Source of the DNA: Synanceia verrucosa
Taxonomy: Eukaryota > Chordata > Actinopteri > Perciformes > Synanceiidae
Direction: 5' to 3'
NCBI GenBank assembly: GCA_029721515.1
Contig: CM056558.1
Span: forward strand, 15,841,240-15,905,239
DNA length: 64,000 nucleotides
Shown: piece by piece, positions 35,301 to 47,261 of the stretch
How the letters are laid out: the number at the start of each line of letters is the position of its first letter
Numbering within the stretch: position 1 is the first letter of the stretch
The notes under the pieces: generated by a model
What the model saw: the letters and a program-made list of their open reading frames with translations, nothing else
Databases searched by the model: none
Told to the model about the DNA's origin: nothing
Position numbers and translations under genes: made by a program

Positions 35301-38300
35301 TGTTAATATACGCCGATCAGGCAAAACATAATGACCACCTGCCTAAGGCTGTGTTGGTCCCCCTTTTGCTGCCAAAACAACCCCAACCTGACCCCTGAAG
35401 GTGTGCTGTGGTATCTGACACCATCTGGCAAAGCTCGTCTGTTGGATGAGACCACCAGGACCAGTCTCCCCACCTGCATCAATGATCCTTGTCCTCTCAT
35501 GACCTTGTCTCTGGTTCACCACTGGTCCTTCCTTGGACCACTTTTGATAGATCCTCACCACTGCAGACCAGGAACACTCGTTCCCATTTTCCTTGGTTCT
35601 AACATCAGCTTTGAGGAGAAAATGTTCATTTGTTGCCTTATATGTCCAAGGTGCCATGATGAAGAGATAATAATTGTTATTCACTTCACCCGTCAGTGGT
35701 CATAACATTATGCCTGATCAGTGTAATTTGGTATTGGTCATTAGATATAGGTGAGAGAGCTGTGGGGTCGTGCAGTTGCTCACGGTCTGCGATGGCCTTT
35801 TTCTCTGGGAGGTTGTAGATGACAGCTTTGCCGGCAGCCTCTGGACTTGTTCTCGGGTATCCGTGCTCCCGGAGCTGCTCCTCCGTCATCAGGTACGTGC
35901 TGAGCTTCCTGTACAGTGTGGCTCCTGCAGTGAGACAAAGCCACAAGCTGAATACACCTTCTCTTTGTACAAAGAGGTGTTAAAACGTGAAGGAACCCAT
36001 AGTGGTGACGTCTGTTAAACAGAAAAAGTACTCAAGCATGGGGAGAGACATAAAAGAAACCTTCATCACAATCTGCTTAATGTTGTGAGCATCGAACATT
36101 TGTTATGGACATGTTTACAAAAACCATCAAATCGTGCAGCTGTTCCTGCCCTGCAGCATGACACACTAGTGCTATACATTGACAAAAATAAGCAACTACA
36201 ACAATAATTACTCTAACTTTTTCTTTCATCTACTATAAATATTCTGTTGATTAATCACTGATTTGGTGCTTCAGCGATTAATCAATTATCTCTCAACTAT
36301 AAATTAATCAGCAAATATTTTAATGAAAGATTAGCGCTTCAGCAAAAGTTTGTCTGAATTCTCTGATTCCAGCATTTTAAATATGAATATTTTATTGTTT
36401 CTTTTACTCTTCCATGACAGTAAACTGAATATGTTTTGAATTGTGGACATCACCTTGGGTTTTGGGAAACACAATCTGACATTTTATAGACAAGCAACTA
36501 CATAATGGATTTATCACACAATGACAATAAACCCTAGACTGGTTTATTTTAGTTGTCAAAATATTGACATTTGAAGTGAAAGTACTGTTTGATTATTGTT
36601 GACCATTAATCAGTTCTCTTGAATAAAACAACCAAATAATAGAATATGCTGATTAATGCTGACCAATCAACTAATCGTTTCGGGTTTAATTCTTGATGAA
36701 CAGTGATATTAAACAGTGATATTAAGGACTGTCGAAATTAGCGCATTAACGTGATTAATCTGCATTAACTTGCGTGACAGTAACTCTACTACTACAAACT
36801 GCCTGAAATGTGTTGCCAAATAAATGCAGGCAGGTCTTGAAGCAGAACGTCATTCAAAAAAAATCAAGGAAACTAACAACACAATGTAACTAATGATTAA
36901 ACATGCTGATAAAATAAGGTTACCCATCTTTTTTCAATGTGTCCAACATAGCAAATAAATAATCCACCAAAGAGCATTGTTAAAATATTCATTTGTCATG
37001 TGAAATGGATGAAAAGGAAAAGCGAAGGAGACGTTCTTTTCTTAAACACAGTGCTTATTAGAGCTAATGTGGGGTCTAGCTAATAGCCGTAATATATATA
37101 TTCACCGTAAAAGAGTCTTTCTGATTTTAGCTAATAGCCCTAATCTATACAGTATACACACACACACACACACACACACATTATTATTTTCATTTGAAAA
37201 ATGACAGCGTTGCAAACATATTCCCTCAGGTCATGGAGTTTGCTGTAAACAGGACCTGAAGGATGTCACATGGTTATTTGAACAGTTTCACTGTTACTGT
37301 AAAACACATGACTATCTACTGCGATACTTTCAATTTATTTCTTTTTGGACTTATATACTGAGGGATTATCTGCATTTTTATGTTGCCAGGGAATGCAGAA
37401 TGAGAGAAAATTTGAAATGACATTTGAACATGCTGAATAAATATGCTCATAGCAATTCTAGAGAAAGAGAACTGAAAACATTATTCCCTATTCTCATAAA
37501 ACATACCAGCCAGTTTCTCCTCCTGCTGTTTACCCATCCTGTTGACAGTGAAGCTGGTCGTAGCGGCAAGACGACCTCCTAGAACTTCTTCGTGGGACTG
37601 AGCCTTCCTGTTAGCAGCTAACCCAGACTCCTCTGCAGAGAAACACAAACAAAGTGCTTGAAAAGTATATAATAACTATCACAATATACTACACAGTATA
37701 TTTCCTACATTTGAAGCAATCCTGTAATTTTTGTATTGTATGTAAAAGAAAATCTGTATGTGCACATGCTGAGTAACAGTGAATACTACATGTCATGCTG
37801 CACAGGGACTGAGGTGGCGTACTGGTGACAGGCGACGGAGAGGAACTACTCTTGCTGCGGAGCTTCTTCAGAGTGTTGACAGCTACGTTGAGGTAGATGT
37901 TCTTACTGCTACTGCGCTCATACACCAGCCTTTCCTCATCAAGGGCCTGAAACAGTTAAAACCACAACTTACCGAATCTCCATCTGCATTCAAGACAGGG
38001 TGTGATCAGAGCCTGCAGCGTTCTCTGTATATTTTCAAAACTATATAGGTTAGGCTTGGTGTTAGATAAAATGTCTAACTCTGGGTGAACTGGTTGTTAA
38101 ACATACCATCTGGAAGGCAATGTCATTTGATGGGCAAAATTTGACACATTCATCTATGAAGGTGTTGAGGTAGCGCTGGCGGATGTTATTGGGAACTTTG
38201 GCCCCAAACTCAGTGGGGATGACTGGACGCTTCATTGTCTTACTCTGTAAAAGTCAGAATAGAAAGAGGACATTGAGTAAATGAAATGAAAAATGGTAAA

Positions 38301-41300
38301 TTCTCAAGGTTCTGTGGGGAAAAAGTGTGCAGACACAAAAAAACATAGAAGATATTGAGGAAAAACAAGCAGCATTAGTTTTTGCGGCCTGTGGATACCT
38401 TCATGGTGGGTGTGTGTGCCACCCTCTTTTGCGTGGCAGTGGACATGGTCTTAGACAAGATGCCAGCTGTGGTTTGGGCCTTGACAGTTGGATGGTTCTG
38501 GCTGAGGGATAACACTCCCACAGCTGGTTTAGGACCTGGTCAGACACGCGCGCGCACACACACACTTTGTGACTACTAGCTCCATTAAGAGATAATCAGG
38601 GGAAAGTAAAAATACATAAAAGCTAAATCCAGTCACAATATAGAATAGAGGAGGCGCTCATACTTGTTTTGGTGGATGCTGTCTGTGGGTTGGGTCGGTG
38701 TGCTATTCTCTTCTTCTCTCCAGAAGAGCCAGGGTTGGAGCTCAGTGAGGCAGCTTTGACTGAAGCAGAAATCTCAGCAGCTTGCTGCTGCGCCATCTGC
38801 ATTCGCTGGTAGCAGACCTCCTGGGCTGAGAGCCTCTTGTACGGCCGAACCACAGTCGTAGGAGGTGTGTCAGACTGATTACAACAGAAGCACAGTTTAT
38901 TCCACAGTCGCCACTTTGTTCTTAATTCAGAAAGTAAAATGAAATGAAATGGATGCATGGATTGGGTCACATTATTCTTGGCCTCCAGCACTAGAGTAGA
39001 CTGCAAAAGTGGTTTGTTTTATTGTAATGTAATGCTACATAAGCATCCTCTGATAATGATAATGTGAATTCACAACTGCACATCACATAATACAAAATGA
39101 TATAGTGATACAAAACAGCACACTATATGTTGAAACATGTGTTTCATTTATTGTATTAACAGTCTATCTTTAGTTAAACTGGTTTTATATGTGTGTGTGT
39201 GTGTGTGTGTGTGGCCTTGTCAACAAGACACACTAGATACATTGCACCTCAGTAAAGCTTTTATCTGTCCATCTGCACTATATTGTCACTATATGTTTTA
39301 CCACACATCCAAGGTTTTTGCACTCATTATTTGGTTTTAGTTGTCACTGTTCCTATATTTAAAATGTTTATATATCAAGCACCAAAATACCAAATTAAAT
39401 AAATTAAATGTGCAAACTTATCTGGCAATTCGTCAAAACCATTCTTAAATAACAGGATCAGACTGCCAAATATCCCAGCTGATTGTTTAGCAAACAGATG
39501 ACTGCTTACTGTCAGATCAGATATTCTATCAATTATATTTATTTAACTGTCAATTTAAATAAGACATCATGTATGAGTGGAAATCCCCAACACTGCTCCC
39601 GCTGACACCGATATTTGCTTCCTTGTTTGTTTGACTGTAACTTTGTAGGCTTCCAAAAGTACCACCAGTACTGAAGTGTGATTAACAAAAACAAGGCCAA
39701 AACAGGTTTTGGTGTATTTTGGTAACTAGTTAGTTTCCTGGTTGCTCTTTCTACCTCTGGCTCCTATGTCTAGGAAATGATTATGTTTGACTGTGAAGTG
39801 ATTATGACAGAAATGCTTTTAGAGCATTCTCCATGTCATAATATGCATTTGATGCGCTACTGAATTGTCACATTGTAGAACGGAGAAAGACAAGATGATG
39901 CTAAGGTGACAAACTTACACTTACTTTTACACCTTTGGCAACAAAATGAGAAACTCTCTTCTTTTGCCCTGGGAAGAGAGTGGTTAAAGTGCTGTCTGAG
40001 CTTTTCTCCTCCTCTGAATCCCTGGAGTGCTGAAAGAACACAACAGACACATATTTATGTTCATTAACGTGCACTGTGATTCAATAAAGACTAATAAAAA
40101 AAAAGGAGCATATGATAAAGTGACAAGAAAAGAAAAGAAAAATACCTGTTTAGCTTGTCTTCCTTTGTCTTCTGTCTTCACATCCTGGGATTCATTGAAG
40201 ATCCTCAAACACTCCTCCATTGGATCTGAGTCAAAGTCCAGATCATCCTGGAAACTGGAGAGGTCGACTGCAACGTTGTCGACCTCGACGTTACCAGGCC
40301 AGCTGCCGTCATCACCGTGGTCGCGCTCGTCATCAGAGGAAGACGGGGTCAGCTCTGCCGCTTTCCTCTTGTTCAGACACCCCCTCTTTAATGCATCAGC
40401 AGACTTTCTCACAAGCACTTCTTCAGGTTCTTCGTCACTGTCATCATCATCCACCATTATTGGTTCAACCTCCTCTGGGCTCTCATCTCCAAATAGATCA
40501 GCGTGGCTAAGACTCAGGCGCCGCCGTTTGTCCTCAAGTCTTTTCCCATTTGGTGAGCTGTTTTGCTTCACCCTGTCTTTACTGTTTGCAGTGCTCCCTT
40601 TAATGTTTCTACTACTGCTTCCACCACTAGAACTGCTTTTACTCATTTTCTTTGCATCCTTTTCTCTTTTACTGCTATCAAGTTTACCATTTTTGTGCTG
40701 ACGGTCCTTATACTTGCTTTGTTCCTTTTCTTTCTCTGTTAACTTGGGTTTCTTGCTTTCCCTCGCACTGTTTTCTGTATCTTTAGCTCGTTTGCCTGAG
40801 TCAGTTTTTACTTTTTCCACAGCTTTGATCTTACCATCACTACTCTTTTCGTTTCTTGCTTGTCTCTGAATTTTATCATGCGCCTTAACCTTAACCGTAT
40901 TATTACTATCGTCTCTTTTATCATGACTCTTGTTCTCCTTCTTTGCAGAGTCCTGATTTGAGTTCTTTATTGACCCTTTGTCTTTACTGCTGCTGCTACT
41001 ACTACTACTCTTACTAACGGTCATTTTGTTTGCTACCTTTTCGAGACTTTGTACTTTCCCAGATTTACCACTTTTCTCGTGACTTGTTCGACTAGTCACT
41101 TTTTTTTCTGTACTGTCCTTTTGCTTAATTTCTTGGATGTCCAAGTTCCCTGCTAATTCCTTTTTATTCCTCTGTGTCAATGCATTTGGCATACTTTCAG
41201 TTCTTTCATTTTTCTCCTTCACCACAGCATCCCATAGTGACCCTGCGTTGCCTTTTCTCTGCTGGAGATTGCTAAGTGAGGTGGGTCGGTACTCTGTTCC

Positions 41301-43219
41301 AGAGCTCTCCCCATCAGAGTCTGAGAAAGTGTATTTTGTTGAGTCTACTCTCTGTTGCCAGGGTTTTTTCACAGTATACTCCTCATCTGATATATCTGAT
41401 AGTTTGTGGGTCTTTCTCTGCTCCGTCTTAATGACTTGTGTGCCCCGTTCCCTCTTATTTTTCACTGTGATTCCTGCCGTATAGTTGGACAGCGGGTCGT
41501 ATTCCATATCTGTAGATGGTTTTGAATTGTCCACACTGTATTTACACTGAGAGGTGGATGTGCTGTTTGAGTATTTTGGACTGGGGGGAGGAGAGGGGAG
41601 TTGGTGTGTGTGTGTCCGAGGCGGAGGCTTTTTCAACGAAGTAGGAACGTATTCCATGGAGTTACTGTTATTCCCCTGGTTGTCTGAATCCAAGGTATAC
41701 TTGCTGCAGCCAGGGGTAGGATTATAATCTCCGGATGTCATGTGATAGCTCCCAGGGTCATAAGCCATGTGTGAAGGTAGGGCTTTACTTTTAACTGCAT
41801 CTGACGAGGACAACTTTGTACTCTCACTGGGATCGTACGGTTCATCTCCAATCCGAGAGAGCTTCCTCTTCTCCCTCTCCACCTCGCCACGGACCTCCTC
41901 AATGGCCTTGTTGACCAGCTCCAGAGCACCGCTGAGGTCTCCTGAGGCAGCCAGCTTTCCATTCTGCTGCTCCTGGGGCCTCACAACTTCAGGATTGAAG
42001 GGATCATAACCTTGTTCTGCAGGGATGCAAGACAAACAGTCTTAATAAAACTGACCAACTACACAATAAAATGGTCCACTTTCTAGCTTTTTGGTAGTCT
42101 TCAACCATTCTGATCTGTCCTCATATTCACTTTATTAAGCACATCACAACAGTTTGGTGCTAGAATTATAAAGTTTGGTGGTTGAGTCTTGAGTTACAGT
42201 CATTCAGTGGCAGAGGGCCACTCCACTCTTCTTTTATTCCTGGAGCATAATACTGCATGGCCTCATTCTTGCAAATGTTTCCCTATACAGATTTTTACTT
42301 TGAGAAAATTGACTACGAAAGTTTAAGAATTGGTACGGACAGCTGGACTCATGAGTTTGTGTTGGGTCAAGACATCCCTACTTAACACCACATCTGATGG
42401 TCTGAGTATATGTAACTAGTTACATATATAATGCAGTTGTCCTTGCATGTGGACAAGACAAACTTTGACACTCAATTGTATAAAACATACACAACAAAAT
42501 GCAACAATAACAAGCTCAGATGGCCCATCTGGACCACGGCTGGCTCTTATAGAGAGGATTCATTTGAGATGTGAACATGATGAGATGTTGACTCACACCC
42601 TTGCTACATGTGACACAGCACAGGTACAGGACACTTTACAGATTTATTTTTCCAATTGGAAGTTCTTTACATTATTTTACTCAGGACGCATTTAGTAAAT
42701 ACTTAGCATTTATGTTGGCATATACATTATCTATCAGCTTATTACCTTTTGTATGAACGGCAAATGCCTATAAACTGTAGTATCGTGTTTTTTTTCTCAC
42801 TGTAGCTGTACACTTTCTCGTCTGAGCTTAGTAAATCTTGTACTTCCAATTCAGACTTTAGCTTAAAACAAACAAGGGCTATGATTTGTAGGACAAAGAA
42901 AGCTGTCATCGGCACAGAAATTCACATTAACACTGTGGTCCTATGAGCACACACGTCCTCGCTGTCGACTCTGTGACCTAAGACAAGTAGTCAAGTCAAT
43001 TTTGGATGTAATGAAATAATACTCTGCACCTTTGTGTGCCGAGTGGAGGTCTCTTTGCTTTGTAACATCTGCTGGCGCTCCGTAGGAAGCCCGTCGCTGT
43101 TGGCTGTGCCTGAAGTGACAGTACGGTCTGTTACACCCATTTCTGCTTGCTTTGCCCTCGCTGTATTCCGCGTAAAACGGGCAGTCAATGCCTCGGAAGA
43201 AGCCGGTGGATCTTAACAT
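29375..43219 (-). CDS. rexo1: RNA exonuclease 1 homolog (REXO1)
   Basis: Complete gene of 16 coding exons: 43219-43030, 42016-40146, 40029-39925, 38874-38664, 38535-38399, 38244-38107, 37946-37823, 37632-37507, 35924-35784, 35247-35134, 35029-34956, 34459-34349, 34142-34027, 33883-33745, 32252-32132 and 29463-29375. All joins are GT-AG with closing phases, giving about 1268 aa (human about 1221). REXO1 is a nuclear DEDDh 3'-5' exonuclease homolog known as an Elongin A-binding protein. The head [16 protein letters not shown] is followed by a CCCH-like finger (C13, C29, C34, H38). Exon 2 is a long Lys/Ser-rich low-complexity region ending [18 protein letters not shown] conserved middle ([32 protein letters not shown]) and a Cys-rich ICCRCGTEY segment follow. 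The catalytic domain has ALDCEM (Asp1111, Glu1113), GHSLESD (Asp1194) and EGHDSSEDA (His1243, Asp1248), so it looks active. Exon 7 may instead end at 37850, shortening the protein by nine residues. Confidence 0.97.
30042..30261. repeat. 37-bp minisatellite built on GGATGGATGA
   Basis: About five tandem copies of a 37-base unit made of GGATGGATGA, ATAACAGATG (or ATGACAGATG) and GATGATGGATGGATGAA. One copy is shortened to 26 bases. It lies in the last intron of rexo1. The GGATG theme resembles tails of fish SINE/LINE copies, from which the array may have grown. Confidence 0.9.
30470..30775. repeat. Dispersed fish repeat, copy 3
   Basis: The best preserved internal phrases are TTTACATTTCAGAGGGAAAC, TTGTACTTACTCCACCACTG, CCCTGCATTCACAAC and TTTTTACAGTGTGGTAATAC. 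It lies in the last intron of rexo1. Confidence 0.6.
31005..31999. mobile_element. TTAA-flanked element with inverted ends (Kolobok/piggyBac-like)
   Basis: The left end reads TTAA then AGCTATAGTCTGTCA. The right end reads TGACAGATTACAGCT then TTAA. The termini are inverted repeats with two mismatches, and both are bounded by TTAA, the target duplicated by Kolobok and piggyBac superfamilies. The interior of about 960 bp has no convincing transposase. It sits in the last rexo1 intron, so it is a tolerated non-autonomous insertion. Confidence 0.65.
32698..33022 (-). mobile_element. tRNA-like SINE with ATCC tail, interrupted by a MITE
   Basis: Read on the minus strand from 33022, the head has a pol III box A-like TAGTGGTTAGCACTG and a box B-like GGTTCGATTTC. 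The conserved fish SINE body follows (GTGTGGAGTTTGCATGTTCT, TGGGTTCTCTCCGGGTACTC, AAAAACATGCATG). The tail is a run of GGATGGATG. Between body and tail sits a fragment of the MITE family seen at 3461. It lies in the rexo1 intron between exons 14 and 15. Confidence 0.8.
32742..32789. mobile_element. MITE terminal fragment nested in the SINE
   Basis: Reverse-complemented, it reads TATTGGTGCTTTTCCACTAC then ACAGTAACGGCACGGCACGG, nearly identical to the left terminus of the element at 3461-4046. Only one end is present. Confidence 0.7.
33061..33305 (+). mobile_element. LINE/SINE 3' tail relic
   Basis: The stretch ends GCCAATGAAAATAAAGTTGA followed by ATCCAATCTA, a common 3' tail of fish non-LTR elements. 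A related phrase (TTCTGCACTGTATATACTT) recurs at 33530-33549 and 21427-21445. No ORF survives. Confidence 0.4.
35311..35723. mobile_element. Internally deleted Tc1/mariner element
   Basis: The ends are inverted repeats: CGCCGATCAGGCAAAACATA on the left and, reverse-complemented, CACTGATCAGGCATAATGTT on the right. TA dinucleotides flank both sides (35309-35310 and 35724-35725), as expected for Tc1/mariner insertion. A minus-strand remnant encodes [20 protein letters not shown], the helix-turn-helix start of a Tc1-type transposase. The catalytic domain is gone. It lies in the rexo1 intron between exons 9 and 10. Confidence 0.85.
37155..37180. repeat. CA microsatellite
   Basis: About 13 CA units in the rexo1 intron between exons 8 and 9. 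Confidence 0.95.
39190..39213. repeat. TG microsatellite
   Basis: About 12 TG units in the rexo1 intron between exons 3 and 4. Confidence 0.95.
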
Positions 43220-43360
43220 TATCTCCCGCTGTTCCTCTCATTACCGCACGAACGTGCCCCACTGTTTTCTGACTAGTTTTCGTCGTGCTGCCGGAGCTTG
43301 AAGAAGAGACGGAACAATAACAACGTCCCTACGACGCCATGTTGGATTGGTCGGGGAGAT
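43220..43360 (-). promoter_or_regulatory. rexo1: rexo1 promoter and 5' UTR with CCAAT box and YY1-type site
   Basis: On the minus strand, GACCAATCC (a CCAAT box) is followed directly by CCAACATGGCGTCG, which matches the YY1 consensus (AANATGGCG) at about 43334-43345. This arrangement is typical of TATA-less housekeeping promoters. The start codon at 43219 lies about 115 bases downstream. The surrounding 140 bases are CpG-bearing, unlike their AT-rich flanks. Confidence 0.6.
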
Positions 43361-46300
43361 GAAGTCTCGCGTGAATTCAAACGTGTCGCGCTTCTTGACG
43401 TCACAGCAAGAAATCTTTTATGGGGGGGGCTTAATTTCATTAATTAATAAATTTAACAGTGTGGTAATTTCTACTTAAATATTTGCGCTTAGAGCGTGAT
43501 GGGAATTTATCAGTTAATATTTTTATTTATTGTCCGCTTTATTCAGCTCGTGCTGGACAGCTGCCGCCTCGCGTTAATTAGTATCAATGCCAGTAAAAGT
43601 AGCTGCATAGGCATTGCTTTGTGAAAATGGTTTCAAACTCAAGGCGGCTAGCTTTGCGCAGTGAGAGAGACAGGTTTTTCAACATTTTATTTCACAGGAA
43701 CCAGTGGGAGGATGGCTGTTGTCATGTTGAAAGCCTCAAGTCACAAAGATGAAGATTTGAGCAATTTACTTTAAAATGTCACATTATGAAAATCAGGAGA
43801 CGATAGTCCAATAACACTGCTTCCTGCTCACCCAATAGAACCTCTTTAACCTTCTGGATTTTTTTTTTTTTTTTTAAATTTTGGACCACAACACATACAT
43901 CTAGTTTTCACCTGCAGTCCTTGATTGTGACGTTTTAATCCCAAGGATCTAATAGAAAACACAAGAGAAGCCATGCAAAGCAACACGAGGCAACAAGACA
44001 TTAGCACAGTAATAGATCTAGTAGTTGCACTAGTGTAAGACGTAAGATTACATCCTGGAGGAACATATTTAAAAAAAAAAAAAAACACACACACAGAAAA
44101 CAAAGAAAAAAAATAGCAAAACTACTTCTGATTCAACCATGAAATTGATTACATTTGCAAATAAGACAAGTTACAAAATGTCAAACAACTCCTATTTCCT
44201 TTACATTCTTAAAGGAATAGTTGCATCTGCCTGAGCACGTTAAAACTGAGACATTTTCACATGTGAACAACTACAAAACCCAAACTGTAGTGTCATATTA
44301 TATCCACTATAGCATTGTTATGATAAATGCTTCAGCGCCAAACCAGAAAGCCTTTAAACAAATGTATATATTTACTGTCAGTTATGTTGGTGAAGACAAA
44401 AGGTGAAAAAATTGTTTGTAACCAAAGACTTAACTTTTTGGCTCGGCCTTCCCTGACAGGTAGCTTAAAAAAATTAAAAAAAACAAAAACCAAAAATCAA
44501 ACCAAAAAAAAGCAATAAAATTTATTTAACAATTTTCTAACATGCTCCACATTACCTACCTGCAGCTCAATCCTCAATCCTGGACCTAAGCCATGCTCAA
44601 GCTTTTTGTGCTCCCCAGACAGACCATGTGATCCAATTAGACCCAGACCTGATCATCATGACTCTCAGGTGTGCTGGGCAGGTAATTGATGACTTAATGA
44701 TTGATGCTTCTTTAGTTTTTAGCCTTAGTTTGTGTTTGAATGGAGACCGTTTTACGTGAAGAATGTGTCATGTCAAATATCATATAAACTTTTGCAATCA
44801 TAAACCTGTGATGCATATTTTTTCCTCTGCTTATGTCACTGCTATTATCACAGTATTACGCTTTTAGTTGTGTAAAGCTTTACTTCACCCTACCTGTTTG
44901 TACATTGGTTCGGTTCCTTTTCTACAATACCATCAATACATTTTGATATCACAGTTGACTGGATGAGAAATGAAAGGTCAACTGATGAGAGTAGCCAAGT
45001 ATAAAAACACATCTTCAGAGAGTTTAGAAAGTATAAACTGTATTTAAAAGCTCTAATACACCTGCACATTTAGCTGGATGTTTTACATCTCAAATGTAAA
45101 AGCTTTGGAGCAAACAATACAAAAACAGAAAACACATTAATTAAAACACTGTTCATTTAGTTAAAACTATTGTCACTTGGTAGGAAAAGCCCAGCTGTAA
45201 ATTATACTATCAGTGACACTTTGAATTCAGCACACCTGAATATAAGGAATCCATCATTAGTGGCACCTGTTCTTTAAGTCCTATATGGTACATCTTTGCA
45301 GGGTGGACACAGGTGTATTTAATAATATTAATAATAACAGCCCTGTTCTATTTAAGGGGGGCAGGGCTGTCCTTGCAGGCTTTCTAGAGTGGTTGTAACA
45401 CTAATAATTCATTTTATCAAAATGGTTTCTTTGGAAGTGATGGCCTCATGCAGGCATGTTAACAATCTAAAGTGAAGTTTCTGTTGTACAATGTATAACT
45501 ACAACTTCTGTACATGAATACTTCAGGCAGGCACGAATTGAAGTGTTGTTCTTGTGAAAAGATTCAATGGAAAGCCAGGTAACTGCACTGATTACTTCAT
45601 TCTGTTATTGTCATTTATGAATTGAGATGCAAATCATATATTGAGGTATTACAATATAAAATAACTTAACCAGGGAAGTTTACAGGAAGGCATCAAACCT
45701 TAGGCACTCACACTGAACCCTCCATGTTTAAAGCTATCAAGCAAAGTGTCTGCCTAGACAGAGAAGCAGCTGCTGAACTCTCAACTGTTCCTGAAATTCA
45801 TTTGGTCAAATTTAGCATCTGCTAGAAAAAGCATCAGACTTTTTTTTTTTTTTTTTTTTTTTTTAAATGATAGGTGTTGTGATAGTAAATATAATTTTCC
45901 TTCTGAAATGTGCTCATTGCAATTTATTATTGTGGACACTTATAATTTAACAAAGTTGCAAAAAGGAAATTTGCAAACTTAATACCAAACTTAAAACATC
46001 CACATCACACTCCTTTTACATACTGGTTGATGTAATCAGAAAAAACATTCCCTTCTGGTTAAGGATGTCATGTACTGCATCCTCATAAAAGAATTTATTA
46101 TCACTGAGTCATGTTTAGTTTGATCTCAAAGTGTGACATGTCTGTGTGAATTCTCCACTGGAGGGAGACAAACACCTGTGATGGTTCCCTCCATCACATG
46201 TTCCCTGGAGTTTGGACAGAAAACATTGCTGTTGCATCATTTAATTTCCTCCTCATGACGTTTGCAGTGTTGAAATACAAGTTACGCAATATAGACGAAT

Positions 46301-47261
46301 GTATTGGTGTGTCCTTTGCTTTTTCTATTGGATTTCTGCAGAGAATGTAGGAAATTGAAATTGAAAGGGAAGAATGGAGGGATATTGACACCACCTAAAA
46401 TATAAATATGGTCTCTAGTAAATGAATACACTGAGAGCAGAGTTGAAACTATTCATTATTTCCTGACGATTTTACAACCCTTACTTCATATAATTTTAAA
46501 ATGAACATTTTTGTTTTTGATTTCCATGGTCACATAAAACAAGATCACAATTTTTCAAATTATGATTTACCAGTTCATCTTCTGATGGAGTGTCAATATA
46601 AAGAGTTTAGTACTGGACAGTAGGCTGTGTCAGGCTCTTCAGTGTCCTCTTTGCTCATTCACATTAACAACAACAGACCAAAACAGAGCTTGTGTTTATC
46701 TACTTGAAGGATCGGCAGTGTTCCTTCACAGACGTTACTGTAGCTCACGGCAGATTTCAACCACAGGAAGGCGAATTGTGACTTGCAGCAGTGTCGTAAC
46801 AACAACAGTGGCATTTAGTTAATTCAGCAGAAGTCATTTTGTATTTCCAGGAGGTGGTTTCCATAAGGAGGCACACAGGAGCTGCAGCTCTTGCAGCAGG
46901 TTGCATCAGTCTTGTCAGATCAGGCCTGTGCAGCTGTGAATAGCGCCACCCCACCCCCCTCAACGTGACTAATAAGGTGAAACCAGTCACATTTCAGTGT
47001 GTGCGAGGAGACATCTGAGCTCATATTTACCAACAGCCAAGGGCATAATGTGACATAGTCCGCTCAGATATCAGGGAGTGTTACTGATTAGAAGATTTAC
47101 AGCAGCGAATCAGATGAAACTTGGCCAGAAGATAAGCCTGCTAGTTAATATGAAACTAGTGATAGAGGAGAGAGCTCAGGGAGAGTTGTTTTCACTTCAG
47201 CCCTTTAAGCCCAATACAGACTGATAATAATTAAAAAAAATAAGACAAATGAGTGTAGATC
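43361..47261. other. Intergenic, rexo1 to mknk2 3' end
   Basis: AT-rich with long A/T runs (43860, 44071, 45840) and only short chance ORFs. KLF16, which adjoins REXO1 in human, is not present here: no C2H2 zinc-finger coding was seen on either strand. Confidence 0.5.

Noticed and set aside
40027..40701. 224-codon plus-strand ORF rich in Ser and Leu
   Set aside because: It is the antisense of the Ser/Lys-rich exon 2 of rexo1, so it is a shadow of real coding sequence.
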